Assembly (NCBI GenBank): GCA_049999725.1
Contig: JBNGIS010016817.1
Span: 27,367-47,456, forward strand
Length of the DNA stretch: 20,090 nt
DNA from: Haplomitrium mnioides
Lineage: Eukaryota; Marchantiophyta; Haplomitriopsida; Calobryales
Direction of reading: 5' to 3'
Of the stretch, positions 1-9,545 are shown one piece after another. Both the position numbers and the translations under genes were made by a program. Numbering within the stretch: position 1 is the first letter of the stretch; each line of letters starts with the position of its first letter. The notes under the pieces are model-generated. The model made no database searches. It was not told where the DNA came from and was given only the letters and a program-made list of their open reading frames with translations.

Positions 1-394
1 GCTCGATCGACCTCTGAAGGGTTCGCGCTTGCTTGCGGGATCGAGGCGTCCCTCTTCCCTGGCCTTGCTTGCCCTCGTGAAGATCTCATCTCCTCCTTTC
101 AGCTCCCGATCCTTGCTTCCCGTTTTGTGGCCGCTGCAGGACACCCGCGATCTGCCTTCCTTCGGAGTGCCTTCGGGCTTCCTTGTTGCTAATCCCTTCT
201 TCTTCCTCCTCCGCCATGGTCCTGTTTCCCTCCCAGGACTCATGCACCCTGCTCTTAACAGCTGTTTGAGGTAATCAGCTGTTCCTGAGGGCCTTCACAC
301 TTGCAAAGGGAACAATGTGGCAAGTGGTGCTTCTGATTTCGTCCGTTAAGCCTTACTGCTCCAAATCACCGGCTGACATTTGCGGTCCTTGCCT
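1..394. other. GC-rich, pyrimidine-rich segment, unidentified
   Basis: This stretch is clearly richer in G+C and in CT runs than the AT-rich DNA that follows, and the composition drops sharply at about 395 where the minisatellite begins. It contains an 81-codon + frame (29-274) that resembles no family I recognise and is probably chance. A CCGCCATGG start-like context lies near 210-220, and a possible 5' splice site (GAG|GTAATC) near 268-275, so a promoter-proximal exon or 5' UTR of some gene is conceivable. It has no visible similarity to the upstream exons of copy C of the methyltransferase locus, so copy A seems to lose homology at this boundary. Confidence 0.3.
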
Positions 395-942
395 GCATGG
401 GCATCAATGTCTTACCCCGCTTAGACTTCCAAGTCTATGCCGGCATGGACTTCAATGCTCACGTGCACTTGGATTTTGAAGTCCAAGCGAGCATTGACTT
501 TGATATCCATGCGCGCATGGACTTCGAATTCCAAACGCAAATCGACTTTCAAGTCCATGCGCAAATGGACTTTGATGTCCAAATGCGCATCGACTTTCAA
601 CTCCCTGGGCACATTGAATTTCAAAACCATATGTGCAAGGACTTTGTTGTTTAAAAGCACTTGGACTTCGAAGTCCATGCGAACATGGACTTGGAAGTCC
701 AAACGCGCATGGACATCGAAGTCCATACGCGCATGGACTTTGAAATCCATGTCTAGCATAGACTTTGTAATCCAAGCACTAAGACTTCAAAGTCTATGCG
801 GGCATGGACTTCGAAGTCCAAGTGCTCTTGAACAGCAAAGTCCCTGCCCGCATGGACTTCGAAGTCTTAGCGCATGGATTATAAAGTCCATGCGCGCTTG
901 GACTTCAATGTTCATGCGCACATGGAATCTTAAATGTTTTAT
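395..942. repeat. 24-bp palindromic minisatellite, about 22 units, intronic in copy A
   Basis: Tandem units approximate CATGGACTTCGAAGTCCATG plus GCGC or a variant, with a strict period of 24 bp over much of the array (clearest at 660-760). The unit is a near-perfect dyad: GACTTCGAAGTC and CATGCGCGCATG are both palindromes. Because 24 is eight codons and the unit is palindromic, both strands read as repeating eight-residue open frames of the type M-D-F-E-V-H-A-R. The ORFs over this region are therefore artefacts. By comparison with copy C, where a similar array lies between a GTGAGT donor and a conserved acceptor, this array sits in an intron ending at 1002. Confidence 0.9.
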
Positions 943-1002
943 GTTCTCTACCTTAAAATTTTTTTATCACTCTTTAATATTTTCAGTTTGATTTTTGTGT
1001 AG

Positions 1003-2282
1003 GGGGACAAAACATTTAAACGACAGCTAGCGAAGAAATTGACAGCAACTGCGAAAGAAAGGAAAAAATCTGGGGTCGAGGAAGCCCTTGAAGATCAAGA
1101 CCAGCCTCCCACGTTGGTCTCTTATCCTCTTGCTTTTCTTCTCCACTGCCAAAAGGCTAGAGAGTGGAAAGCATGTCAGCAAAGTGGTGTAGCATCTCTC
1201 ACAACTGAAGGAGTTGTAAGAGACAAGGAAGATGACTTAATGTCGTATGTGGATGGTCTCAATGTGGCTTTTTATCAAGTCCACGGGGAGGCCAACACTC
1301 GGCAATTGAAGGGCCTTGTAAAGCCTAGGTGTTTCACTTTGGCTATTGATGATATTCCTTACGGGTACTACCTTAAAGAATGCAAGCATGATGACTCGGA
1401 ACTTTTTTCAAAAGATGACATTTTTGATATGGTATCATCTTTTGTAGCAGTTATAACTTTGGAGTTTTGGTCGTTTGTGATCATTCATTTTTTGTAGCAA
1501 TTTGGCATCGTTGAGGATGCCCTTTCTGAAGTCTGATGTGCAATCAATCACGACATCTGGTGAGTTGTTATTTTTATTTTATTTTTGGTTTTTGATTTCT
1601 CTTTTTTTTACTTCTCTTGCATTTTGGTTGCAATGTTTGATTTGATTGTTTTTCTTTTTGTAAGGACAAAAGCAATATTCATCATTCTAGTGGTCCTAGA
1701 ATTGCACATGCCTACAAGTATTGGACGGTGGGCTACTAGACTAAGGAAGGAAAGAGGAGCATGCGCCTCTTTAATTTGCAGCCTTCTTCTGTGATTGGAC
1801 TTCCTCGGCAGATTATGCGGAGTGTTTTTAGCTGCCTTGCTGTTTCAGCAAAACTTAAATATCCAGGAGATAATGCTCTTGTCAATGTTTATCAGAAGCC
1901 ATAGGCTCTCTACAATTTTTTTATTGACCATTTATCAACAGAGCAGGATTGGATCCTTGATCTCTGTTCTAGGTCTGGCACAAGCCTTGTATGTGCTTTA
2001 AAGCTGATGCAAAATTGCATTACCGTGGAATATGATAGATGTCAGTTTATTTATGTTCTTTAGAGGGTTTTGGAGATGGTTTTCTTGTCATTCGATATGA
2101 CTGAGTCACAGATAGTTTTTGCATACCACAAGGAACCTGTTCCTCCTAGTACTGCATGTGCTTCTGGTGACTCTGTTGTAATATCAAGGACTGGAAAGTC
2201 TTGACAGGATTCTCTAGCATTTGTAGATGCTCAGCTTGTAGACTTAGATGAGACAATTCCTCCTGAAGAGGATAGAGTCTAA
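1003..2282 (+). pseudogene. Copy A: beta-class DNA amino-methyltransferase-like gene, decayed
   Basis: Two exons are recognisable by comparison with copies B and C: 1003-1559 (after an AG acceptor at 1001-1002) and about 1665-2282, separated by a ~105-bp GT-AG intron (1560-1664). Exon 1 encodes a charged segment, then a hydrophobic strand ending in D-I-P-Y-G at 1351-1365, in the place of methyltransferase catalytic motif IV (D/N/S-P-P-Y). Exon 2 encodes a K-P-x-A-L-Y-N-F-F-like stretch followed by D-L-C-S-R-S-G-T-S near 1959-1985, in the place of AdoMet-binding motif I (usual core F-x-G-S-G-T). The order IV-then-I is that of the beta class (PF01555 type). Decay is plain: TAG at 1495-1497, TGA near 1534, TAG near 1737 and 1902, further stops near 2063 and 2203, one G missing at the exon 2 acceptor, and a motif I glycine replaced by arginine. 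The family call is an inference from motifs; the decay is seen directly. Confidence 0.7.
1560..1664 (+). other. Conserved short intron of copy A
   Basis: A T-rich interval starts GTGAGTTG and ends in TTTTTGTAAG. It interrupts the methyltransferase-like coding homology at exactly the place where copies B (95 bp) and C (93 bp) have their own GT-AG intron. Relative to B the acceptor side has lost one G (AG|GAC instead of AG|GGAC), which would shift the frame. The intron's presence in every copy argues against retrocopying. Confidence 0.75.
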
Positions 2283-2399
2283 GGATCTGTTTGAACAATT
2301 TATATTATTAATGAAGTTTATGTTTTCCAATTTTTATTTACCAAAGTTTCATCTTGTTGCTCTCTCAATCTATTTCAAGTCTTTTTATCACGATTTAGT
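2283..2399 (+). other. 3' flank of copy A, alignable with copy B
   Basis: Just past the TAA at 2280-2282 the sequence (for example TTTCATCTTGTTGCTCT near 2347-2363) matches the complement of the DNA downstream of copy B's stop, near 19050-19070. The duplicated unit therefore extends beyond the coding exons into 3' flanking DNA. No coding potential is visible. Confidence 0.65.
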
Positions 2400-2870
2400 T
2401 TGGTGGGCTTAAGATTAGTTTGACTCATATGATAATCTAAGAATGGTTTGAAGTTAATTGCAAATCTAAAGATGATTTGGAGTCTTTGCGCAATATTTAG
2501 TGTTGTTGCGCATTAAGGCTATCTAGTTCTTGTTCGGATTCCCTGCGTGCATAAGCTCTAAGGTTATTTTTCAAATTCCCTTCACTTCTAAGCCAAAGGG
2601 TTCTTGTTCAATGTTTATGCTTGCATAGGTTGTAGGGTTCTTGTTTAGAATCTTGGCTTGCAGTAGCTCTAGGGTTCTAGTCCAAAGTCCATACGTACAT
2701 AACTTCATTGTTCTTGTTCAGAGTCTAAGCACGGACAAGATTTAGGATTCTTGTTTGGAGTCTATACGTGTATATGCTTTACGGTTCTAGTTTGGAGTCT
2801 ATGCTTGCATAGGATTTGTTAGCTATAATGCTCAAGGTCATGTTCAAAGTCCTTAATTGACTGGACATTT
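2400..2870. repeat. Degenerate ~38-bp tandem array downstream of copy A
   Basis: GTTCTTGTTC-like landmarks recur at roughly 2528, 2570, 2609, 2647, 2684, 2720, 2750 and 2784, giving a 30-42 bp period. Units look like GGTTCTTGTTCAGAGTCTAT followed by GCGTGCATAGGCT. The core AGTC(C/T)ATGCGTGCAT(A/G)G is shared with the 24-bp intronic array, so the two arrays probably share ancestry or a sequence constraint. An equivalent array lies in inverse orientation at 18640-18930 after copy B, and a weaker one at 12600-12845. Confidence 0.7.
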
Positions 2871-3200
2871 ACGTTTTCCTGTAATTTTTTTCCACTAAAA
2901 GATATATGTTTTATTTTATTTTTGATAAATTTAGTTTATTCACAATAATATGAAGTTTTTATAAAATATTTGAATAACCAAAATGCTTGTTTTGCAAGGT
3001 ATTTTCTACAAAGAAATGTTTGAAATATAATCTCAATGTAAACTATGTATTTTTGGTTTATAAAAAACTATTTTCTTTTTGAAAAGAAGATTTCAAATGT
3101 AAATTTGATGTTTTTTAATGCCAACTCACCAAAAAAAAAAAATGTTTTTGACTACTAAGTGAAACAGGAACTCAGTAGCGGTTCTTGGTCCAAAATAATA
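2871..3200 (+). other. AT-rich tail of copy A with terminal AGTAGCGGTTC motif
   Basis: This AT-rich non-coding stretch aligns by eye with the complement of 18290-18640. Shared landmarks are the AAAATATTTGAATAACCAAAA block near 2965-2985 and TTTGAAATATAATCT near 3020-3033. It ends with GTGAAACAGGAACTCAGTAG followed by CGGTTCTTGG near 3158-3192. The same terminal motif is found at 13170-13226 (+) and 18275-18312 (-). Just beyond it (about 3200-3210) the truncated integrase of the retrotransposon begins, so this is a junction. Confidence 0.65.
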
Positions 3201-3205
3201 GATGT

Positions 3206-3856
3206 TTAAGAAGTTTTCTTGGTTGTAATCTTTTCTATAGTCCGATATACCCATAATGTTGCAGCGATTTTCTTATCCCAAGAAATCTTGTCTGATGCTG
3301 CAATCTTGTTCAAGATTTTACATAAAATTCTATTTACCTTCTCTGTATGTCTGTTAGAATTCAGGAAATGTGTCCCTCGATCGCTCACCAACTCTAGTGG
3401 ACATCCAAATTGGCTAATAATATTATTGAATAAGAACTCAGCAACAACCTCTACGGTATCTCGCTTCACCGACTCAGCTTCAGCCCACTTCATAGCATAA
3501 TCCGTGGCTACTAAAATATACCGATTATAGGTCCATCGAAATGCTAGTTGAATAGGACCGACAAAATCAATCCCCTACTTTTCAAATGGAGCTAAAGGTA
3601 AGATCGGCGTCAAAGACCAATAGGATGTGGCCGTAGGCTGTCCGATACACTGCATGGATCACATTTTTTTAATAAATTCAGCCACCGCCTTATTCATCTT
3701 GGGCCACCAATAACGACTTTCAAGAATTTTCTTCACTGTATTACTAGTCGCAAAATGACCTCCCTCCATATCCTCATGGAAAGTGGAAATCACTTTCTTC
3801 CGATCCTCTCTATCCACGCATCTTCGAAGCACCTCATTTGACCCCAATTTATACAA
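3206..3856 (-). pseudogene. Integrase fragment of the Ty3/gypsy element
   Basis: The N-terminal H2C2 zinc region is visible as H-E-D-M-E-G-G-H with a following W-W-P-K-M (3856-3659); the C-x-x-C pair just after it is reached only in another frame. The core shows a first catalytic Asp in G-I-D-F-V-G-P-I (near 3570), D in a V-A-T-D-Y context, then the second Asp in V-S-D-R-G-T-H-F (near 3380) and a Glu in H-T-E-K-V-N (near 3339). About 12 residues separate the second Asp from the Glu where the family has about 35, so roughly 20-25 codons are deleted in frame. The reading frame stops just after T-T-K-K-T-S, before the C-terminal domain. The enzyme is inactive. Confidence 0.85.
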
Positions 3857-3862
3857 GATTCC

Positions 3863-5460
3863 TCAGTACATAGTATAAGGAGACATTTTGTGTTGAAACA
3901 CTGCTCTTTTCTCAAGGCTCATCCCTTCAAGTACAACTTGATATTGCAAATAAGCGATTATATCTTTGAACTCCGATTCTTTGGATACAATAAACAAGTG
4001 TTCATCAGCCAACTGGTCATCCACTCTATCCAAAGATAGCTCTCCTTCCAAACGAGATAGGAAATCTGCATTTGCAAGACCCTTTGTTGGTCTTACATGC
4101 ACTTCAAATTCAAATTCTTGCAATAGCAGAGTCCATCTAGCCAATCTCCTAAATAAGTTTGGCTTATTTATGATGTACTTTAACGCATTGTGATTGGTGT
4201 GGAAAACAAAAGGATATCCTAGCAGATAGTGCCAAAATTTTGTGCACCTCATAAATCATCCCCAAACCTTCTCTCTTCGTCATATGATTATTCCGTTCAG
4301 GAAGAGATAATTGTCTGTTGGCATAATAAATTGGATGCCCCTCTTTCTTGGAACCCTTCTGGCTCAATGCCACCCCTATGGTAGTCCCAAAAGTATCAAT
4401 GTAAACATAAAACTTTTTGGTCCAATCTGGAACATCCATTACTCACGTGAAACTCAGTCTTTGTTTCAAACTCTCAAACAATTTTTGACACTCTTCCGTT
4501 TAGTTCCAATCTTTGGATTTCCTTAACAATTTAGTCAGAGGATCCACAATCTAGGCATATCCATCAATCATTCTATGATAATATCCCACACAACCCAGGA
4601 ATCCCCTGAGACCCTTCAGAGTTGTAGATACTGGAAGATCCATGATCACTTCTACTTTGGATTGATATATGGAAATCCCCTTCTTTGAAATTTTATGGCC
4701 TAGAAGTATCCCTTTAGATAAGCCAAAATAACATTTATCTAGATGTAGACAGATTCAGAATTTCTGGCATTTTTCCAAACACTTCCGCATAAATCCCAAA
4801 TGAGTATTTGTCATCAAATGCACACAAAAATCATCCAAGAACACTTCCATAAACACCCGAAGATATTCTCGGAAAGCTTCCATCATCAATATCGTAAACG
4901 TGGCTGGCACATTACACAACTCAAAAGGCATCACCTTGTAGGCATAGGTCCCCCAATCTGTGGTAAAGGTCGTCTTCGCTCGATCATCGAGATGAATCGT
5001 AATTTGTTGTAGCCACTAAATCCATCCATTAAGGAATATCACTCCTTCCTAGCGATCGCATCCAGAATACTGTCAATGAATGGCATCAGATGAAAATATT
5101 TCTTTGCTACTGCATTCAGTTTCCAAAAATCCACACACACTCAGATTTTCCCCTCTTTCTTCAAGACGATGATCATTGGAGACACCTATTGAGAATTTTC
5201 CATAGGAAATATAAAATCTACTTCCAACAACTTTTGGATTTCTTCCTTTACTTTCAATGAGAAACTGAGATTTGGGCGATATTGCCTCTGTCGTACAAGA
5301 TTCACATTTTTCTCAAGATATATCCGATGTTGACATGTCTCGGATGCCACACCTTTCAAATCCTTGTAGCTCTATGCAAACACATCTTGAAATTCCGTTA
5401 AGAGCTCTTTATAAGCCTCCAGTGATTTTCCAACTCGTTCTTTAGACACCTTCAACATTT
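3863..5460 (-). pseudogene. Reverse transcriptase / RNase H of the Ty3/gypsy element, broken
   Basis: RT motifs in order are K-K-E-G-K-I with V-C-V-D-F, then M-D-G-F-S-G-Y-N (5033-5006, catalytic Asp), then after a one-base frameshift W-G-T-Y-A-Y and V-M-P-F-E-L-C-N, and F-L-D-D-F (4842-4828, the Y-x-D-D equivalent). RNase H begins after several stops: Y-V-Y-I-D-T-F-G supplies the first acid, R-E-G-L-G-M-I-Y-E the Glu, and N-A-D-F-L-S-R the last Asp. The usual T-D-H reads T-N-H near 4190, an Asp-to-Asn change at an expected acidic position. There is a frame change between 4252 and 4164. Confidence 0.88.
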
Positions 5461-5529
5461 TTGGATCAGATTTCATCCCAATATTAATTAGCTGGATTCA
5501 ATCTTCCTTGGAGAATACTTCTCGAACCA

Positions 5530-6204
5530 CTAATTGCTTGGCAGGTGGTGTAGAACAACAACAACACTTAGACCATCCACTGTATCATCCGCCCTAGAGG
5601 GTAAATCATCTACCATGGCCACATTCCAACATTGCACTTTAGACCACTCTTCTACGCCCAAGGCCAGATGTTCCTCCTCTCTAGCCTTCACTCGGGGTCT
5701 TTCCAAATTTTCTTCAATTAACTCATGTGGTGACCATTGAAATCCCCCAACAATGCAAGATGAATCTTCCTGTTTTCTTGATGACCAATCAGAAGTATAA
5801 CCAGGCAATTCCTTGGCTGTTTCCCCTTGATAAACCTCTTTAGTTAAGGGCAAGGTAATCTGCGAACTGTTTCCACAACTGATATGCTTTTTCTTCCAAT
5901 CAGTGACAACTCTAGCCTTATACAGCCAGGGTGGCCCCAATAACAATGGGTATGAACTAGCCACAGGAGGTTTAATTACCACGTAATCCAATCTGAAAGT
6001 GATTCTGCCAATAATCGTCGGAACTTCTTTTAGGACTCCTATTGGAACCACCTTTGTCTGATCAGCCATTCGCAAAATCTTCCTAGTAGGCTTCAATCCT
6101 CTTAATTCTAGATCTTGCAGGGTCTGATCAATCATGATGTTCACTCCAAAGCCTCCATCCACTAGAACGCTTTTAATGACGCATCTAGCAATTTCCACAT
6201 CCAC
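5530..6204 (-). pseudogene. Aspartic protease domain and linker of the Ty3/gypsy element
   Basis: This is the longest undamaged frame of the element (224 codons). V-L-V-D-G-G-F-G-V-N-I-M lies near residues 12-24 (6151-6159 encodes D-G-G). It is placed and shaped like the retropepsin active site, but has D-G-G where most families have D-S/T-G. The segment Y-P-L-L-L-G-P-P-W-L followed by V-V-T-D-W near residues 85-103 is the second conserved strand (usually L-L-G-R-P-W). The remaining ~100 residues are a variable acidic linker before RT. The start is set by the nearest Met and is arbitrary, because the domain is part of a polyprotein. Confidence 0.8.
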
Positions 6205-6459
6205 TTCTGGAGCGCTCTTATCATCTCGGACTTCCGCGTTCTAGAAATGGACAACTAGAAAAACCGGCTTCCTCATTCTCTCTTTTGCCAATCTTCGGAT
6301 TGTTTTTTTTGCTTGGGGACATGCTTGTAGTAGCTCATCAAAGGTAACATGAGCTTGACGGCCACCAATGTCCCTTGCCAAATCATATCCTTGAGACAAT
6401 TCATCCACTTTGACCTTTTCAAACTTGAACTAGGATGTTTCAGGTTCTTTGAATCAGAC

Positions 6460-8433
6460 TTGCTTCTACAATGAATTTTGTAGTTCTACTCGAACTTCTT
6501 CAGAAACATTGCGATCCATAGATGAGAGAAACTCCAGATTATTCTGGTCATAGTCTAAATCGTTGATATCTTTATTCATATTCACAAATGGACATTTTAA
6601 TATTTTTACAACAAAATTTTTAGATTTCTCTTTTTCGTCGCCATTCTTCTGATTCTGACTTCTAGTTTTCACTTAATAGACTTCATAATCATCATCAAAT
6701 TCCTCCTCCACTTGTCAACCTCAAGATTATCTTTTTCTTTTGGAATCTAGACATATCTTACCACCTTTTGAGGTCCTTGCATAGGCTTTGGACAGTTCGC
6801 TCGAATATATCCTCCCTCTTTGCAGTCTCCACACAGGGGTATTCTTTCCGATTTGAGGTTTCGAATGGGGACGCGCATTTGCAAAATGATTCGGGTCTCC
6901 ACAATTAAAGCACACCATTCTTCTTGGTCTAGCCGGTCTCACAAGTTGAAGAACTGTTCGAGGGATTCCAAGTGCATGTGGTTGATTTGAATACTAGTGA
7001 GTCTCATCTAGTCCAACAAAAGAATATACGAGCTCTGTCTGATTCAAATAGACTGGTTCGAACTGATCTTGCACATATTGCACTTGCGGCATCGTTTCTT
7101 TCTGGTTCCTTGCCAAGATCATGTTAGAAAGCGCTTTGAACATGGCCAACATATGTCATGGCCTTCTGCAATAAGTATAGTACATATTATTTGAATCCAA
7201 CGGACATTCAGACTCAGTGTGTCCCTCCCTTGCACAATTCGTATAGTACACCTTATGTCTTTCTGCCGCTGAAACTCTCTTTGTCTTCGGTGCTGCCAAC
7301 CGAACTTCCGGTCGAGCAAACTTCTTTCCCAAATCTGCCACCGTAGACTTTAAGGTTTTGGACTCTGATTTCTGATTTTTACTTGTCCGTCTTTCTTCTT
7401 CTAAATCAGACTCCAACTATGCCGACTCATTCGTATCCGAACCTGAATCCAAAGAAGTGGGAAGCTTGTTATCATAATCCACCATTTTCTTCCCTTTCTT
7501 GTCTCCACTAGCAAAACTTCCAGTTTTGGATTCAATATTATGGTTTGAGAGCTCAAAGGTCTCTACCGCTTCAATGGCATCTTGAAAGGTAGCTGGCTTC
7601 TAGTGCCGGCAATATCGCTGCATTGACAGAGCTAGTCTCTTCCAACAAGAACAAATCACCTTGCGGCGGATCCAATTTTGATGCCAACCTTTTTACTTCA
7701 TGGGTATATTTCTTTAAAGACATTCTCTTTGTTCTTTTGATCCTAAGCAGATCAGCCATCACTCGAGATTCATATCCTGTATCTCAAAAATGCTTTAATA
7801 ATGTTGCCCGCAACAAAAGGTAAGTCGCCTTGGATCCTGCATCCAAGGATGCGTGCCACTTCTGTGCCAAATGGGTTAGCAATCCCGAGAGTATTTGCAG
7901 TCAATCTACATCAGAATCCTCTCCATTCGCATTTGATACCGAGTGGAATCGATCTACAAAAAGATCAACAACATTGCCTCCTTTGTTCCCATTGAAATAG
8001 AAATATTTCAACCGAGTTTTGATTGGTGTAGCCATCTGAACTGGAATTGCAATGGGGCTAGGAGATCCTCCTCCTCCTCCTCCTCCTGGTGAACCCGGTG
8101 GAGAACCCTTTTTTGAATCTGAGGATGGATCTGGGAATGGGCATGATGCAACAGATCAGGCCTTTTTGTCCTCTTCGGACTCAGACGCTCTTCCTTCAAT
8201 ATCTCTGACTCGCTCTCGAATCAAAGTTCCCTACCCGCTTCCAACAGGCAAGCTAAACCATAAAGCTCTTTGAGATTCAATCCACACAAGTCTCTAAATT
8301 TCTCTTCTCCTTTGCCTTTCTTCTCTAGCCAGCTGTCTTTCCAATCTTCCTTCAGATCCCACATGAGTGCTAGAATCCCAAGGTAATCTAGACATATGTC
8401 AAAGAAGCTTACATTGGCTAAACCAAGATTCAA
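6460..8433 (-). pseudogene. Gag polyprotein of the Ty3/gypsy element, multiply frameshifted
   Basis: A gag frame starts about 40 nt downstream of the primer-binding site (Met at 8433). After a frameshift near 8235 it continues through an acidic patch and a poly-Gly tract (8060-8085) to M-A-T-P-I-K (8035). The capsid-like part follows, with M-S-L-K-K-Y-T-H-E-V-K-R-L near 7700. CCHC zinc knuckles come last: one near 7190-7235 (T-N-C-A-R-E-G-H-T-E-S-E-C, its first Cys replaced by Tyr) and one near 6870-6915 (C-F-N-C-G-D-P-N-H, its last Cys replaced by Arg). A further knuckle-like C-x-x-x-x-H fragment lies near 7150-7180. The + strand frames opposite are shadows. Confidence 0.75.
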
Positions 8434-8475
8434 GGCTGAGATTCAAAGGTAATCCCATCCCATACTCGATATGCC

Positions 8476-8493
8476 TCCTCGGCAACGGCGCCA
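8476..8493 (-). other. Primer-binding site for tRNA-Asp
   Basis: The + strand reads TCCTCGGCAACGGCGCCA, which matches the 3' end of plant tRNA-Asp (TCCCCGGCAACGGCGCCA, CCA included) at 17 of 18 bases. The element's minus strand is therefore complementary to that tRNA, as a minus-strand priming site should be. It lies 9 nt from the LTR end and about 40 nt before gag. Only this short tail is present, so it is not a tRNA gene. Confidence 0.85.
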
Positions 8494-8502
8494 AAAATCT
8501 CA

Positions 8503-9530
8503 TGTGGTAACGGGGAGATCCCAAAAATACAAGACTTATCCCTCTCAAAGGTTCTTTTACACGGGGAGGCAGTGGAAATATGAAAACAGGACACACTTTC
8601 TCAGCAAAACTTGCGATTTCAGCTTCTTTGACAACCTCTCAACCACAATTGGACTCTGTAGTTAGAAGATCAGACTCCACAAATTTCCTACGGACCAAAC
8701 AAGGCAAGATAACGTATTTCCGAAATGACACTTTTGATCTCAACAGACAACTTTCGACGCTTCCCTTAGGAACTGCTTTTGCCACCATCCGACGTCGTCA
8801 TCAACCCAGAAGTTGGACCACTTGTCCTTCCTTGTACCACCCTCCGTACGTTGACTCTGATGCTAAACAACAAAGTAGTTGACCTCACTTCTGATTCCAA
8901 CCACTACACGATAGAAATCTTTTTGGAACTCAGCCGTCTGACGCCGTTTTCCACTGGGAGATTGACCGTCATTCCGCTGAACTCTTTGGACTTCTTACTC
9001 TCCTCCTCTTCGGAATCGATCTTAAAACTAATCTGAATCCGATCTCAACTTACTTCCGCCTTCTCTTGCAATAACTTCCGCTAGCAACCAACACTCAACA
9101 CGCGTCTTTCCGATGCTTCGGATCCCAAAGATCCTTTTTCTGTGTTTGTTCTTTTGAACTCCACTTTCTACAAATATGTGATATCTTTATTCTCACAGAG
9201 CCCTAGAGAAATTTGTTTTCTCTCTTGCAAATCACAAGGATCAAGAAGGAGCTTTAATTGCTCTCCTAAACTCTCCTTCTCAATCAACCCTCTCTTATCT
9301 CCGTTACGTTGTAGATTTCGGATTAAAGCCCTGCACCTTGAGCAAAGACCAGGTTATGTGCAATGATTTCAAGTCCGTCGACTCAAACTTAGCCTCACAA
9401 ATCCGTCGATCTGCAAAGTTAATTCTCACTACTCTTCCTCTAATCCCTCTACATATTAACAAGGTCCCTACTTTCTTACAAACGATCAAGTAAGCCCTAC
9501 GACTGGCTCAAGATACCCCTCCCTACCACA
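8503..9530 (-). mobile_element. Long terminal repeat (single copy) of the Ty3/gypsy element
   Basis: Read on the minus strand, the segment begins TGTGGTAGGGAGGGG (9530) and ends GTTACCACA (8503). That gives 7-bp terminal inverted repeats TGTGGTA/TACCACA with the standard TG...CA ends. The 8503 end is 9 nt from the tRNA-Asp primer site, and the 9530 end is 5 nt from a polypurine run, so both LTR boundaries have the right neighbours. Length is about 1028 bp. No second copy is in the window, so LTR divergence cannot be used for dating. Short frames inside it are not genes. An AATAAA lies on the minus strand near 9192-9197; whether it is the poly(A) signal is unknown. Confidence 0.7.
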
Positions 9531-9535
9531 ATCGA

Positions 9536-9545
9536 CTCCCTTCTT
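9536..9545 (-). other. Candidate polypurine tract
   Basis: The minus strand reads AAGAAGGGAG immediately before the inferred LTR start. This is where plus-strand DNA synthesis of an LTR retrotransposon is primed. It implies that DNA to the right (9546 upward) is the 3' internal end of an element, while DNA on the other side of the same LTR is a 5' internal end. Confidence 0.5.

Larger units (their letters stand above)
3206..8433 (-). mobile_element. Ty3/gypsy retrotransposon internal region, degenerate, 3' truncated
   Basis: Read on the minus strand, the order is gag (about 8433-6460), aspartic protease (6204-5530), reverse transcriptase (about 5460-4530), RNase H (about 4439-3863) and integrase (3856-3206). 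RT before integrase is the Ty3/gypsy order. The element carries many stops and frameshifts and cannot make a polyprotein. It ends inside the integrase domain, abutting the tail of copy A, and no LTR is present on that side. The primer-binding site and LTR lie upstream at 8476-9530. Confidence 0.9.

Noticed and set aside
395-942. CRISPR-like repeat array
   Set aside because: Units are contiguous with no unique spacers, every unit is degenerate, and the context is plant DNA with introns and LTR elements.
397-991. Overlapping + and - ORFs of 85-184 codons with repeating M-D-F-E-V-H-A-R-like residues
   Set aside because: They are products of the palindromic 24-bp array, which stays open in several frames on both strands because 24 is a multiple of three. 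By comparison with copy C the array is intronic.
1003-3200. Processed retrocopy or Helitron as the carrier of the methyltransferase unit
   Set aside because: Introns are present, which excludes a processed retrocopy. I saw no convincing 5' TC and 3' hairpin-CTRR ends at the unit boundaries, so Helitron is not supported, though not excluded.
8052-8273. + strand ORF with a proline run opposite gag
   Set aside because: It is the complement of the gag poly-Gly tract (CCT/AGG repeats); the minus frame has the family features.
8476-8493. A tRNA-Asp gene fragment
   Set aside because: Only the 18-base 3' end is present, including the non-encoded CCA. It sits between an LTR end and gag, so it is a primer-binding site.
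9304-9489. Minus frame of 61 codons near 9300-9490
   Set aside because: It lies inside the inferred LTR and has no family features.
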